A stretch of DNA of 64,000 nucleotides. Source: Niabella beijingensis (GTDB lineage Bacteria; Bacteroidota; Bacteroidia; Chitinophagales; Chitinophagaceae). The translations under genes and the position numbers were made by a program. The notes beneath the pieces were generated by a model. That model was not told the DNA's origin, ran no database searches, and saw nothing but the letters and a program-made list of their open reading frames with translations. Shown here one piece after another: positions 55,563-64,000 of the stretch. Each line of letters begins with the position of its first letter. Position 1 is the first letter of the stretch. The stretch covers positions 620,001 to 684,000 of the forward strand of contig NZ_JAIQDI010000001.1 in assembly GCF_020034665.1 (NCBI RefSeq). Direction: 5' to 3'.

Positions 55563-56192
55563 ATGCAACTCATTATTTTTGGAGCAACCGGCTCCGTGGG
55601 ACAACAACTGATCGAACAGGCAATCGCAAAAAAAATCCATGTAAAAGCATTTACCAGGAACGCCTCCCGGCTTGCATCATTCCAAAGCGAATACCTTTCT
55701 GTTTTTGAAGGCGATGTATTGAACTATGCCGATGTATTGAACGCGTTGGATCCGGATGCGATCGTTGTCAACACACTTGGAAACGGGAAACACGGGAACA
55801 CGCGTTCCGCCGGCACCCGTAATATTATTAAAGCAATGGAGGAAAAGAAAGCCGGGCGCCTGATCTGTCAGACAACACTGGGATGTGGCAGCAGCCGTGG
55901 CAACCTTAATTTTTTATGGCGCCATATCATGTTTGGCTGGCTCTTAAAGGACGCTTATTATGACCATGTATTACAGGAGGAGGCGGTGATGAGCAGCAAC
56001 CTGCAATGGACCATCGTCCGACCCAGCGCTTTTGCAAAAGGCCCGGTGACCGGAAGTTTCAGGACGGGTTTTGGTCCGGCAGAGAAAGGCCTCCGCCTGA
56101 AGATCGCCACGGCAGACATCGCTTACTATATTTTATCGGAGCTAAATGCCACTCCGGAGAATTCCAGAAAGGCGGTAAGCATTTCCAACTAA
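55563..56192 (+). CDS. NAD(P)H-binding protein (atypical SDR, NmrA-like)
   Basis: A 209-residue Rossmann-fold protein. MQLIIFGATGSVGQQLIEQAI gives the GxxGxxG motif of atypical short-chain dehydrogenases, VKAFTRNASRL the NADP-binding Arg, and IVVNTLGNG the cofactor loop. The usual SDR catalytic Tyr-x-x-x-Lys is not apparent, so it may be a flavin/quinone reductase-like or redox-sensing protein. It follows an AraC regulator gene. Confidence 0.85.
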   Translation: MQLIIFGATGSVGQQLIEQAIAKKIHVKAFTRNASRLASFQSEYLSVFEGDVLNYADVLNALDPDAIVVNTLGNGKHGNTRSAGTRNIIKAMEEKKAGRLICQTTLGCGSSRGNLNFLWRHIMFGWLLKDAYYDHVLQEEAVMSSNLQWTIVRPSAFAKGPVTGSFRTGFGPAEKGLRLKIATADIAYYILSELNATPENSRKAVSISN

Positions 56193-56260
56193 CCACCGCT
56201 GCCCGCTCAAGCGCTGCATGGTGGTTATGTAATGCATGGCGGTACCGATGCCTGCGGCAT

Positions 56261-56524
56261 TCAGCACCAGACCACGATCCCGATGAAAAGAATAAATAAT
56301 AAGAGGAAAACAAGATTGATTATAAAAAGCAGGATTCCCGGTAGTGATCTTCTGCCCAGGTAGAAAAAAATCATGGATCCGATAACAATAATGATAATAA
56401 GGAAGATCACTCCCAATTGCTGACCGGACCGGATACCGACATGATCCAGCCGGAAGGTATTACACAACAACAGGATACAGCATACATCCAGGAGAAGACC
56501 TGCCCCCGTCAGCATATACTTCAT
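56261..56524 (-). CDS. Small three-helix membrane protein
   Basis: An 87-residue protein with three hydrophobic segments (about residues 3-20, 35-54 and 63-85) and little else. I start at 56524 (MKYMLTGAG), where the first helix begins; the frame extends upstream to 56626. No family recognised. It is convergent with the upstream SDR-like gene. Confidence 0.55.
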   Translation of the reverse strand: MKYMLTGAGLLLDVCCILLLCNTFRLDHVGIRSGQQLGVIFLIIIIVIGSMIFFYLGRRSLPGILLFIINLVFLLLFILFIGIVVWC

Positions 56525-56626
56525 AGTAGAATTTTGGTTTAGGAAAAAATCAAGCATCTCTGGCCTAAAATACAACGGATCAAAGAGATTCGGTTTTACT
56601 GTCATTTTTTTAATAACGAAATGCAT

Positions 56627-56979
56627 AAAATCTTATAGTTTTTGCTACTTTCAAACAGTCACTGGATATGCCCTGTTATCCGGCAGGAAGAATAATTCAA
56701 TAAAGAAAAGAGTGGAAATCCGCAAACAATTGGCTTGGAGCTACCGGGTATAGTTTATAGATTTGCAATTATTATTAACCCCTGCAGGATCAACAACCTT
56801 GGGTTTTATACTAAATAAGAAAATCCCTCCGGGGATTTTTTTATTGCAACAAATACAGGATTCCGGCACAGCTATAAAGCAGCCAGGTCATATGCGATCA
56901 ACCAGGCCGTCCACTTCAGCCCCTGTCAGCCGCAGGCATCTGCTGTTTTTCGATGACAGGCTTTAATAAACCTGCATTC
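56627..56979. other. Intergenic region around the candidate small RNA
   Basis: Apart from the promoter and terminator elements listed separately, there is no coding gene here; the open frames are short and lack support. Confidence 0.5.
56735..56842 (+). ncRNA. Candidate small RNA with promoter and terminator
   Basis: TTGG (56735-56738), 19-nt spacer, TAGATTTG (56758-56765) matches the local promoter pattern. A terminator AAAATCCC/GGGATTTT (56820-56827 with 56832-56839) with trailing T ends about 70 nt later. The stretch between has no reading frame and contains AACCC and GGGTT that can pair. The terminator is symmetric and could instead serve the AraC gene that ends at 56980 on the other strand. 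Confidence 0.4.
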
Positions 56980-57867
56980 CTAACTACTGTTTACCCTGGC
57001 AGAAAAAAAAACGGAATTCTTATAGGTCTTGGGAGTGAGGCCGGTTATTCTTTTGATAAAACTGCTAAAATGAGCCTGATCAGAAAATCCCAGTTTAAAA
57101 GTAATTTCCTTGATCGACATGTTCGTACCCCAAAGCAACCGTTTGGCTTCCAGGAAAACCCGTTTCATGATCACTTCCTTTGCCGAAAGTTTATAATATT
57201 TCCGGCAGAGGATGTTCAGATAGTTGGAACTGACCGTCAGCTGATCCGCATAATAATTTACGCTCCGCCGCCGCATATAATTGTTTTCGATAAGCGCCTG
57301 GAATTTCAGCACGACGGGGTTCACCCGCGCCTGCCTCATCTCTTCTCCTTTCCGCACTTCTATCAGATGACTTACCATCAGTACAATCAACTGCGCTCTT
57401 GTAATGATGATGGACAACGGCGTATCGGATGAGCGGGAATTAAGGTCGCGCTCGATGGCGATAAATTCACTCTTTAGCTTCGCAAAGGTTTTTTCATTGA
57501 GGTCCAGTACCGGAAAACCATTGGGCCGGCCCTGCGACAGATGTGTCTCAAACCGTATAAAGGTATCCATCAGCCGTTTGCTGATATAGAGCTTATACCC
57601 GGAAGTATCGGCATTGGTATTCCAGGAATGAATCTGTCCGGGGAATGAAATGTGTACCTGCAGATCCCGTTCTGCATACTCCCTGAAATCGATGGAATGG
57701 AGTCCGCTGCACTTTTCAAATAACAGGATCACATAACAATCCGGAGCTCTGAAATTTTCAACCCGGCTGGCTCCTTCAACCCGTTTAAAAGCAATATCAT
57801 CTTTGATCTCATTTTCTTTTTGCAATGTTTCAATAGTAGTGACCGAATGATTCTGCGGGGCTTCCAT
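56980..57867 (-). CDS. AraC family transcriptional regulator
   Basis: A 295-residue regulator. The N-terminal cupin domain (VILLFEKCSGLHSIDFREY, VHISFPGQIHSWN) is of the type in many Bacteroidota AraC proteins, and the HTH part shows RSVNYYADQLTVSSNYLNILCRKYYKLSAKEVIMKRVFLEAKRLL then MSIKEITFKLGFSDQAHFSSFIKRITGLTPKTY. No divergent partner lies within 600 bp, so the target is unclear. Confidence 0.9.
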   Translation of the reverse strand: MEAPQNHSVTTIETLQKENEIKDDIAFKRVEGASRVENFRAPDCYVILLFEKCSGLHSIDFREYAERDLQVHISFPGQIHSWNTNADTSGYKLYISKRLMDTFIRFETHLSQGRPNGFPVLDLNEKTFAKLKSEFIAIERDLNSRSSDTPLSIIITRAQLIVLMVSHLIEVRKGEEMRQARVNPVVLKFQALIENNYMRRRSVNYYADQLTVSSNYLNILCRKYYKLSAKEVIMKRVFLEAKRLLWGTNMSIKEITFKLGFSDQAHFSSFIKRITGLTPKTYKNSVFFSARVNSS

Positions 57868-58548
57868 AAAGCGCTGTTCTCAGTTTGTTTTAAATAGTTT
57901 CAACGAATGATTTACACAGGTTTAATTAAAGTCTGTTCCTCTTACAGATGAACTGGTTCAGCATACGGTTACCAGTCACGATAAATTATCGAAAACGTGT
58001 AGTACTGTTTAAAGTATATCTGGCACTTCTTACCACCCGGTAAGAATAGGTTGGATCGGAAAACGCTATTCTGACAATTCTGCTGTTCAACGATCCGGCT
58101 AAAAAATCATTCCTGTTGTCTTGATGTTTGTTCATCAAGTAGAAATAGTTATTCTACAATAGTACACAATATTTGCCGGTGCGTCTTTGTCAAACATTTG
58201 TGTAAACAGTGAATCTTTTATATGAAATCATATCGTTCCCGGTCATTCTTCATGAACCGGCCCTTGCTCTTCAGCAGCTTTCATCCTTACAGATCGATCC
58301 TGTTCTGCAATTCAACAGCGGCATCCGATAGATCCTCGCTGTTAAAAGCCCTTCCCGGTAACCGGATATTCTGTTATACATTTGCGTTGCCGGATCAGGC
58401 TTAAAAATGGCCGGATAACCGGCGGAACAGACGCCGAAAAATCAACATAACACGTTATTACAGCCTTGCGGATCACCGGTCGTTTAACGCTGTCCTGTCC
58501 GCATAAGACAGCGGCGTTATAATAACAATATAAAGCAACAGCAAAAAA
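57868..58548. other. 680-bp gene-free stretch with two adjacent inverted repeats
   Basis: No supported gene. CTTGATG/CATCAAG (58120-58126 with 58133-58139) and GTAGAA/TTCTAC (58139-58144 with 58152-58157) share one base, forming a side-by-side pair that could be operators or a small structured element. The rest shows nothing I can interpret; a 60-codon frame at 58222-58404 has no protein-like features. Confidence 0.4.
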
Positions 58549-59121
58549 ATGCTCATCAGCAATATCTTAAAACATGTCCGGCTCACCCCTGAAGAGCAAG
58601 CCCTTTTTTCTACTTTCTGGACGCCTAAAACCCTGGAAAAAGGCGATTACCTGCTGCGCAACGGGGCGATCTGCCGCACTGACAACTATGTTGTTTCCGG
58701 TGCACTAAAAGCTTTTTATATCAATGCAGAGACGGGCGCAACGGAGATCCTCTATTTTGCAATAGAAGGCTGGTGGGCTACAGATATTGAAAGCTTCCGC
58801 AATCAGCAACCGTCTATTTACGATATTCAGGCATTAAAAAAAACAACGCTGCTGCAAATCGATCACCGCTCCTTTCAAAAATTACTGGCCGCAATACCTG
58901 TCCTTGAAAGATATTTCCGGATCATCCTGGAAGGATATACAGCTGCCCTGCAACGAAGAATTGTTTTTAACAATGCGCATACAGCCAGGCAACGTTACGC
59001 TGATTTCCTGGCAACCTACCCCGAGTTCCCGGGCAGGATCCCTCAGTACCTCATTGCTTCTTACCTGGGAATTTCCGCTGAATTCCTAAGCAGGATCCGC
59101 AGAAAAAACAATTCGCGTTGA
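58549..59121 (+). CDS. Crp/Fnr family transcriptional regulator
   Basis: A 190-residue cyclic-nucleotide-binding-domain protein: LEKGDYLLRNGAICRTDNYVVSGALKAFY is the beta-roll start, and the dimer helix and short winged helix follow (RYADFLATYPEFPGRIPQYLIASYLGISAEFLSRIRRK). The cNMP-binding Arg-x-x-Ala signature is absent, as in most small Crp-like proteins of Bacteroidota. It starts 62 bp upstream of an azoreductase gene in the same direction and may regulate it. Confidence 0.9.
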   Translation: MLISNILKHVRLTPEEQALFSTFWTPKTLEKGDYLLRNGAICRTDNYVVSGALKAFYINAETGATEILYFAIEGWWATDIESFRNQQPSIYDIQALKKTTLLQIDHRSFQKLLAAIPVLERYFRIILEGYTAALQRRIVFNNAHTARQRYADFLATYPEFPGRIPQYLIASYLGISAEFLSRIRRKNNSR

Positions 59122-59182
59122 ACCAGATCAATATTTTTTATTTTTTCCCTGCTGATTTTTGCTGAAAGAATAGTTACAGCAA

Positions 59183-59803
59183 ATGAAAAAAGTCCTGATC
59201 ATTAACGCAAGCGCCCGGGGAGAAAGGTCACACAGCCGGAAACTGACACAACTTTTTGTCGAAAACTGGTCTGAAAAACATCCTCGCGATCTGTTTACCT
59301 ACAGGGAAACCGGAACGATTCCACCCATCACCGAACAATGGATTGCAGGCGCATTTACAAAACCGGAGGATAAAACCAGCACCAACCAGGCAGCGCTGCA
59401 ACTTAGCAACGAACTGGTAAAAGAGCTGAAAGAAAACGATATCATTGTAATCGGAACGCCCATGTATAACTGGTCCATACCCAGCGGCTTAAAATCATAC
59501 ATCGACCAGGTCATGCGGATCAATGAAACCTGGAGGTTCCGTTCCGGCAAACCGGACGGGGATTACGTCGGATTGCTGGAAAATAAGAAATTATTCATCC
59601 TTTCAAGCAGGGGTGATGCAGGATATGGTGAAAACGAAAAGAACGCACATATGAATTTTCAAACCACTTATCTGCATTTTATCTTTGGTATCATGGGGGT
59701 TCATGATGTTACAACACTTTCATTGGACAATGAAGAGTATGGCGGCCTGAAGTTTGAGCATTCCAGGCAGGCGGTCTTCAAACGCATCAGTTGCATTGAA
59801 TAA
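59183..59803 (+). CDS. azoR: FMN-dependent NADH-azoreductase
   Basis: A 206-residue flavodoxin-like protein: INASARGERSHSRKL binds the FMN phosphate, IVIGTPMYNWSIPSGLKSYID and FILSSRGDAGYG surround the isoalloxazine ring, as in AzoR. The family reduces azo dyes and quinones with NADH and probably serves in quinone and thiol stress defence. The symbol rests on family resemblance. A Crp-like regulator gene is directly upstream, a TetR gene follows. Confidence 0.88.
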   Translation: MKKVLIINASARGERSHSRKLTQLFVENWSEKHPRDLFTYRETGTIPPITEQWIAGAFTKPEDKTSTNQAALQLSNELVKELKENDIIVIGTPMYNWSIPSGLKSYIDQVMRINETWRFRSGKPDGDYVGLLENKKLFILSSRGDAGYGENEKNAHMNFQTTYLHFIFGIMGVHDVTTLSLDNEEYGGLKFEHSRQAVFKRISCIE

Positions 59804-59852
59804 GGTTTGTCTGTGATCCGGTAATGCGTAAAAACAAGCTGGGAAAAATAAA

Positions 59853-59884
59853 TTTTAAAATGAATGATCGCTCACTTATTTTTG
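59853..59884 (+). promoter_or_regulatory. Promoter and operator of the TetR gene
   Basis: TATTTTTG (59877-59884) is the -7 box, with TTTT (59853-59856) 20 nt upstream. Between and overlapping lies AATGATCGCTCACTTATT (59863-59880), which closely resembles the site at 60502-60520. This suggests autoregulation by the TetR protein. Confidence 0.6.
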
Positions 59885-59891
59885 CAGCAGC

Positions 59892-60482
59892 ATGCGTTAC
59901 CGAGATGAAAATAAGATTCAGGCGATCCGGGATTCGGCTATTGCAATGGTGGCCGCCGACGGACTGGAAAACTTCGGCATCAACCGGCTGGCAAAGGCTG
60001 CAGGAGTATCACCGGCTACCATTTATATTTATTATAAGGATAAGGAAGACCTGCTCACCAGCATCAGCAAGGAAGAGGCGTTGAAAATGACCCGGGCCAC
60101 CCTAAGGGACTTTGACCCTGCGATGTCATTCCGTGAGGGACTATGGGTGCAATGGAAGAACCGCGCCGCTTATGCCCTCAACAATCACCAATCCGCCGCT
60201 TTTTTTGAGCAGTTGCGTAATTCCACCTACCGGGAGAAAATGTTACAAACCATCAGCCGTGAATTTCATACAACCATGGGCAGCTATGTAGAGAACGCCG
60301 TAAAGCGCGGCGAGATCAGCCGCATGCCGCTGGAGGTATACTGGTCGGTGGCCTTTGCACCATTGTATTCACTGATCAAATTTCACAATGAAGGGCAGAG
60401 CCTCAACGGGCGGAAATTCAGATTTACAGAAAAATTAATGAAAGAAACGTTCGAGTGTGTAATAAAGGCATTTACAAAATAA
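59892..60482 (+). CDS. TetR family transcriptional regulator
   Basis: A 196-residue regulator. The N-terminal helix-turn-helix is IRDSAIAMVAADGLENFGINRLAKAAGVSPATIYIYYKDKEDLL (residues 11-54), the all-helical ligand domain follows. It is directly followed by a small HMA-like gene and an MFS efflux gene behind a similar operator, so it most likely represses its own gene and the efflux unit until a drug-like ligand binds. Confidence 0.92.
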   Translation: MRYRDENKIQAIRDSAIAMVAADGLENFGINRLAKAAGVSPATIYIYYKDKEDLLTSISKEEALKMTRATLRDFDPAMSFREGLWVQWKNRAAYALNNHQSAAFFEQLRNSTYREKMLQTISREFHTTMGSYVENAVKRGEISRMPLEVYWSVAFAPLYSLIKFHNEGQSLNGRKFRFTEKLMKETFECVIKAFTK

Positions 60483-60501
60483 TTTTTTTTCTTATTTAAT
60501 A

Positions 60502-60520
60502 AATGAGCGCTTGCTTATAA
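60502..60520 (+). promoter_or_regulatory. Second TetR-type operator, upstream of the efflux genes
   Basis: AATGAGCGCTTGCTTATAA shares the core TGA(T/G)CGCT(C/T)(A/G)CTTAT with the site in front of the tetR gene (59863-59880). It ends 2 bp before the start codon of the next gene. Confidence 0.55.
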
Positions 60521-60522
60521 AA

Positions 60523-60750
60523 ATGGAACCGGTATACCATATTCTGATTTTCAAAACCAATATCGCTACAGTACGGGACAGGAAAAATGCAGCATTGGTA
60601 CTGGATGAGCAGCCGTATATCCGCCAGTGGAGCATTGACATGGAAGATGTGGACCGTGTGCTGCGGGTAGTATCGCTACAACCGGAGCCGGCGCTGATCA
60701 CCAACCTTATTACAGCCAGCGGCTATTACTGTGCCGAACTGGAAGCATGA
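60523..60750 (+). CDS. Small HMA-like ferredoxin-fold protein
   Basis: A 75-residue protein of beta-alpha-beta-beta-alpha-beta type (VYHILIFKTNIAT, IRQWSIDMEDVDRVLRVVS, LITASGYYCAEL), resembling heavy-metal-associated domains but without the CxxC metal site. Similar small proteins are widespread in Bacteroidota and are of unknown role. I start at 60523 (MEPVYHIL). It sits between the TetR gene and the MFS gene, 15 bp before the latter. Confidence 0.7.
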   Translation: MEPVYHILIFKTNIATVRDRKNAALVLDEQPYIRQWSIDMEDVDRVLRVVSLQPEPALITNLITASGYYCAELEA

Positions 60751-60765
60751 CTAAAACCGCCTATA

Positions 60766-62034
60766 ATGAAACAAGCTCCCGCTTTTTCTGCGCATCAGAA
60801 ACTGATCGTTGCCTTACTGGCACTTACGCAGTTTACCGTAGTGCTCGACTTCATGGTGATGTCGCCGCTGGGTGACATGCTGATGAAATCCATGAACGTC
60901 ATCCCTTCGCAATTCGGCATCATTGTATCAGCATACGCTTTCAGCGCCGGGATATCAGGCATGCTCACAGCGGGGTTTGCAGACCGGTTCGACCGTAAAA
61001 AACTGCTGGTATTCTTTTATTCAGGGTTTATCCTGGGCACCCTGTGCTGCGGATGGGCCAGCAGCTATACTACCATGGTGGCCGCCCGTATCGTAACCGG
61101 GTTGTTCGGAGGTGTCATCGGCTCTATCTCGCTCGCTATCATTACCGATCTTTTTGAGTTATCGCAGCGCGGCCGTGTTATGGGATTTGTGCAGATGGGA
61201 TTCGGGGCCAGCCAGGTACTGGGCATCCCGATCGGTCTTTATCTTGCCAATCACTGGGGCTGGGAAGCACCTTTCTTCCTGATCGCCGCGATGGCCATCC
61301 TGGTAATGCTGGCGCTCCTCCTGAAAATGGAACCGGTAACAGCACACCTGGCCGTACAGCGCAACAAAAATGCGCTGCTGCACCTGTGGCACACCATCCG
61401 GAAACGCGATTACCGGGTCGGTTTTACTGCAACAGCACTTATGTCCGTCGGGGGTTTTATGATGATGCCTTTTGGCAGTGCTTTTGCCGTCAATAATCTG
61501 GCCGTATCGCAGGAACAGCTGCCTTTACTATTTATGGTGAGCGGTATCGGCTCGCTATTTATTATGCCGCTCATGGGCAGATTGAGCGACCGTATGGATA
61601 AGTTCAAACTCTTTACCATAGGTGCATTATTTATGATACTGATCACTGTGATCTACACCCACCTCTCTCCCATTCCCCTCTGGATGATCATGGGTCTGAA
61701 TATAATGATGATGGCAGGCATTATGGGACGCATGATCCCTTTTACCGCACTGACCACCGGAGTACCTGATCTGCAGGACCGCGGTGCTTTCATGAGCATG
61801 AATGCATCGCTGCAACAGATCGCAGGAGGGATTGCGGCGGTAATTGCCGGGATGATCGTGGTTCAGAAAGATAAATTCAGTCCGCTGGAACATTATGATA
61901 ACCTGGGATGGGTAGTGTCCGCAATTACCCTGCTGTGTATCGGACTGGTGTACCGCGTAAGCAGGATCGTAAAAGCAAAACCGGCCGGAAATGCCGCAGC
62001 CACCGGCGGACAGGACCGGGAAGTCCGGCATTGA
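60766..62034 (+). CDS. MFS transporter, drug:H+ antiporter type (DHA1)
   Basis: A 422-residue protein with about twelve membrane helices. The cytoplasmic loop motif GFADRFDRKKLLVFFYSGF (motif A) near residue 68 and the antiporter-type GGVIGSISLAIITDLFE segment near 113 mark it as a DHA1-like exporter. Predicted to pump out drugs or metabolites. It is the last gene of the TetR-controlled unit. Ligand unknown. Confidence 0.9.
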   Translation: MKQAPAFSAHQKLIVALLALTQFTVVLDFMVMSPLGDMLMKSMNVIPSQFGIIVSAYAFSAGISGMLTAGFADRFDRKKLLVFFYSGFILGTLCCGWASSYTTMVAARIVTGLFGGVIGSISLAIITDLFELSQRGRVMGFVQMGFGASQVLGIPIGLYLANHWGWEAPFFLIAAMAILVMLALLLKMEPVTAHLAVQRNKNALLHLWHTIRKRDYRVGFTATALMSVGGFMMMPFGSAFAVNNLAVSQEQLPLLFMVSGIGSLFIMPLMGRLSDRMDKFKLFTIGALFMILITVIYTHLSPIPLWMIMGLNIMMMAGIMGRMIPFTALTTGVPDLQDRGAFMSMNASLQQIAGGIAAVIAGMIVVQKDKFSPLEHYDNLGWVVSAITLLCIGLVYRVSRIVKAKPAGNAAATGGQDREVRH

Positions 62035-62457
62035 CGACAGCCTCAGGACCGGATTGTTCAATCTGCTGAGCGGAGCGTTCAAATAATAGTGCCAACAAAA
62101 AGCAACATTTATACAAAACAAAAAAACCTCTCTTATAGTAAAAACACCATCGGGATGCAGCATGAGGATACTTTATACTCCGCCTCTTTCATTCTTATTC
62201 CCTTAGTCATTAAAAAAAGAAGAAATTGTTCAATAAATCTGAATGCATATTGAAATACAGAAACCGGCTCATCAATTAGTTTTATTACCGTAATTTTTTA
62301 TCACCAGAGCCCGGTTATATAAAAAAATGCACAACAGACCCGGATGCCCGTCAATAATAGTGCATCACATAATCGCTCAACGGCCGTTGCCAACACGCCA
62401 GTTAAACCAATATCCTATTTCCCGCAGACCGGGCCAACGGTAGCGTACCGGGGTTCA
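62035..62457. other. Gene-free spacer before the ABC-2 permease genes
   Basis: AT-rich in the middle (about 62170-62340). I find no supported gene, repeat or promoter. Confidence 0.45.
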
Positions 62458-63576
62458 CTAGCTTGTCTTTTTGTAATTCAACACAGCAAGTGCATTCAGC
62501 AGCACACCAAACAACAGAATGATGCCAAGCCGTCCTGCTATGTCTTTAATACCACTCCCTTTAAGGATCACCATCCGCATCACTTCGATCAGGTAGGTCA
62601 CCGGATTCAGCCGGCTCAGCATTTTTGCCCATTCCGGCATGCTGTCAACCGAAGTGAACAGACCACCCATCAATATAAAAATCATGATAAAGAAGAACAT
62701 GATGAACATTGCCTGCTGCTGCGAATCGCAGAAAGTGGATACGAGCAGACCAAAACCCAGTACCGCCAAAAGATATACCCAGATAAAGCCATACAGCAAA
62801 AAAATACTGCCCAGGGGAATAATATCATAGAGAACGCGGGCTACCAGCAGTCCTAATGTAAATACCACATTCCCCAGCACCCAGAAGGGGATCAGTTTGC
62901 CCAGGATAAAATGATGTTTCCGGATGGGCGTTACATTGATCTGCTCGATGGTGCCCACTTCTTTTTCCTTAACAATATTCAGTGCCGTTAAAAAACCGCC
63001 GATCATCGTAACCAGGATCGCCAGGATACCGGGAACCATATACATCTGGTAATTCAATAACGGATTGTACCAGTTCGACGAAGCGATCCCGATAGCCGGT
63101 TGCGCAGGGAACCGTTCCTGCTGCATCAGATCCAGGCGAATGTCGTCATTATCGGCTTTTATCACACTTGCCAGGTATACCCCTCCCAGGTTGGCTTTTG
63201 TACCGTTGATGGCATTTACTGCCACAAAGAGTTGTTGTCTGTTCTCCCTTACAAGATTGCGTTCAAAGCCCTGCGGGATCTCCAGTATCAGGTCTGCCTG
63301 GTCGCTTTCGATCAGTTGCAGGGCTTCCTTAAAAGAAAAATTGTAACCGGAAAGCCGGAAATAGCCGGACGCCGTTATTTTGGAGATCAGTTTGCGGGAG
63401 TAAGAAGAATGGTCGTTATCAATAACAGCAATATTTATGTTCTTCACTTCATAGTTGGCGGCCAGCGGCAGCAATACCAGTTGTATCAACGGCATCGCCA
63501 GCACCAGGGCCAGTATCGACCGGTTGCGGAAGATCTGCCGGAATTCCTTCTCCAGTAAAAAAAGGATCGTTCTCAT
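62458..63576 (-). CDS. ABC-2 type transporter permease
   Basis: A 372-residue permease of the YhhJ/YbhR type: an N-terminal helix (about residues 20-40), a periplasmic domain (about 45-165), and five C-terminal membrane helices, including GFLTALNIVKEKEVGTIEQINVTPI, the cytoplasmic coupling signature, and WAKMLSRLNPVTYLIEVMR, the family's C-terminal signature. Its start overlaps the stop of the next permease gene by 4 nt. Such pairs work with one ATPase and a HlyD protein, probably encoded beyond the window, to export drugs or lipids. Confidence 0.92.
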   Translation of the reverse strand: MRTILFLLEKEFRQIFRNRSILALVLAMPLIQLVLLPLAANYEVKNINIAVIDNDHSSYSRKLISKITASGYFRLSGYNFSFKEALQLIESDQADLILEIPQGFERNLVRENRQQLFVAVNAINGTKANLGGVYLASVIKADNDDIRLDLMQQERFPAQPAIGIASSNWYNPLLNYQMYMVPGILAILVTMIGGFLTALNIVKEKEVGTIEQINVTPIRKHHFILGKLIPFWVLGNVVFTLGLLVARVLYDIIPLGSIFLLYGFIWVYLLAVLGFGLLVSTFCDSQQQAMFIMFFFIMIFILMGGLFTSVDSMPEWAKMLSRLNPVTYLIEVMRMVILKGSGIKDIAGRLGIILLFGVLLNALAVLNYKKTS

Positions 63577-64000
63577 GATAAACGTATTTTAAAGCTCTTC
63601 AGACTGACGACCAGCAGCACCAGGGTGATCCCCGCAAGGATCAGCGTTTCTTTCCATATGGATGAAAAACCCAGACCTTTGATCATAATGGCCTTAACGA
63701 TATTGTAGTACCATTTGGAAGGAACGATATTGCTGATCATCTGAAGCGGCACCGGCATATTCTCAATGGGAAACATAAACCCGCTGAACAGAATGGTGGG
63801 CAACAGCATTCCCATAAGTGATATCAGCATGGCAACCTGCTGTGAGCTCGTTTTTACCGATATAAAGATCCCAAGTGTAAGACAGGTGATGATGAACAAG
63901 GTGCTCTCCGCAAACAGCAGCAGCAGACTGCCTTTCACCGGCAATTCCAGTACGAACACACTCAGCAGCAGGATGGTAATTACATTAACAAGAGAGAGCA
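63573..64000 (-). CDS. ABC-2 type transporter permease, C-terminal part (5' end outside window)
   Basis: The frame is open to the window edge; about 142 C-terminal residues are visible, with four hydrophobic helices and the motif PIENMPVPLQMISNIVPSKWYYNIVKAIMIKG that ABC-2 permeases carry near the C-terminus. It overlaps the downstream permease gene at ATGA (63573-63576), so the two subunits are coupled and likely form a heterodimeric exporter. Confidence 0.88.
   Translation of the reverse strand, partial: LSLVNVITILLLSVFVLELPVKGSLLLLFAESTLFIITCLTLGIFISVKTSSQQVAMLISLMGMLLPTILFSGFMFPIENMPVPLQMISNIVPSKWYYNIVKAIMIKGLGFSSIWKETLILAGITLVLLVVSLKSFKIRLS

Noticed and set aside
58222..58404. A 60-codon plus-strand frame before the Crp gene
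   Set aside because: Its composition (many Ser, Arg and Phe) is that of random sequence and it lacks a start context or family likeness.

Overview
The window looks like the chromosome of a member of the Bacteroidota, most probably family Chitinophagaceae; the genus cannot be fixed from the sequence. Evidence: promoters of the Bacteroidota type (TTTG, 19-20 nt spacer, TAnnTTTG) in front of both tRNA genes, weak Shine-Dalgarno use, many AraC regulators, DUF4251 and DUF4230 proteins, Tat-exported Gfo/Idh oxidoreductases, and sulfatases. Most of it is ordinary, densely packed chromosome.

Layout. 1-11.4 kb holds housekeeping genes: the end of tamB, dxs, nagA, a CMP/dCMP-type deaminase, rsmE, dnaB and rsmG. 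11.4-24.9 kb holds a FkbM methyltransferase, two secreted metallopeptidases (M28, M1), cbpM-cbpA, ung, pyrD, a TerC protein and several exported proteins. 25-31.3 kb is a probable periplasmic sugar-oxidation locus: two Tat-exported Gfo/Idh paralogs and a GMC dehydrogenase with its Tat-exported small subunit. 31.4-35 kb holds dnaG, tag and tRNA-Val(UAC). The tRNA is followed by a 351-bp tandem duplication in which each unit carries a copy of the tRNA 3' half, its terminator and a small GIY-YIG nuclease gene. 36-39.4 kb is a divergent sulfatase pair, followed by pckA.

41.3-45.5 kb is the methionine operon metY-metX-hom. Its leader holds a SAM-I riboswitch with terminator and then an unlisted 35-codon reading frame ending Met-Cys-Cys-Cys-Ile-Cys-Cys-Met-Pro-stop, which overlaps mutually exclusive hairpins. 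This suggests stacked control by SAM and by charged tRNA-Cys. tsaD, an ABC permease and a GNAT-MarR pair with a tandem operator follow.

49-64 kb is more accessory. It has an AraC regulator divergent from a close TetX homologue that lacks the drug-contacting histidine, then tRNA-Ser(UGA), then an AT-rich patch (52.1-54.4 kb) of orphan immunity genes with a toxin-tail remnant and a truncated gene. Further on are two AraC regulators, a Crp/Fnr regulator, an azoreductase, and a TetR-HMA-like-MFS efflux unit with two matching operators. The window ends inside a pair of ABC-2 permeases. Two intergenic stretches carry promoter plus terminator but no gene and are candidate small RNAs.

The most notable observations are the tRNA-tail/GIY-YIG cassettes and the riboswitch plus polycysteine leader. 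No insertion sequence, prophage or CRISPR array was seen.
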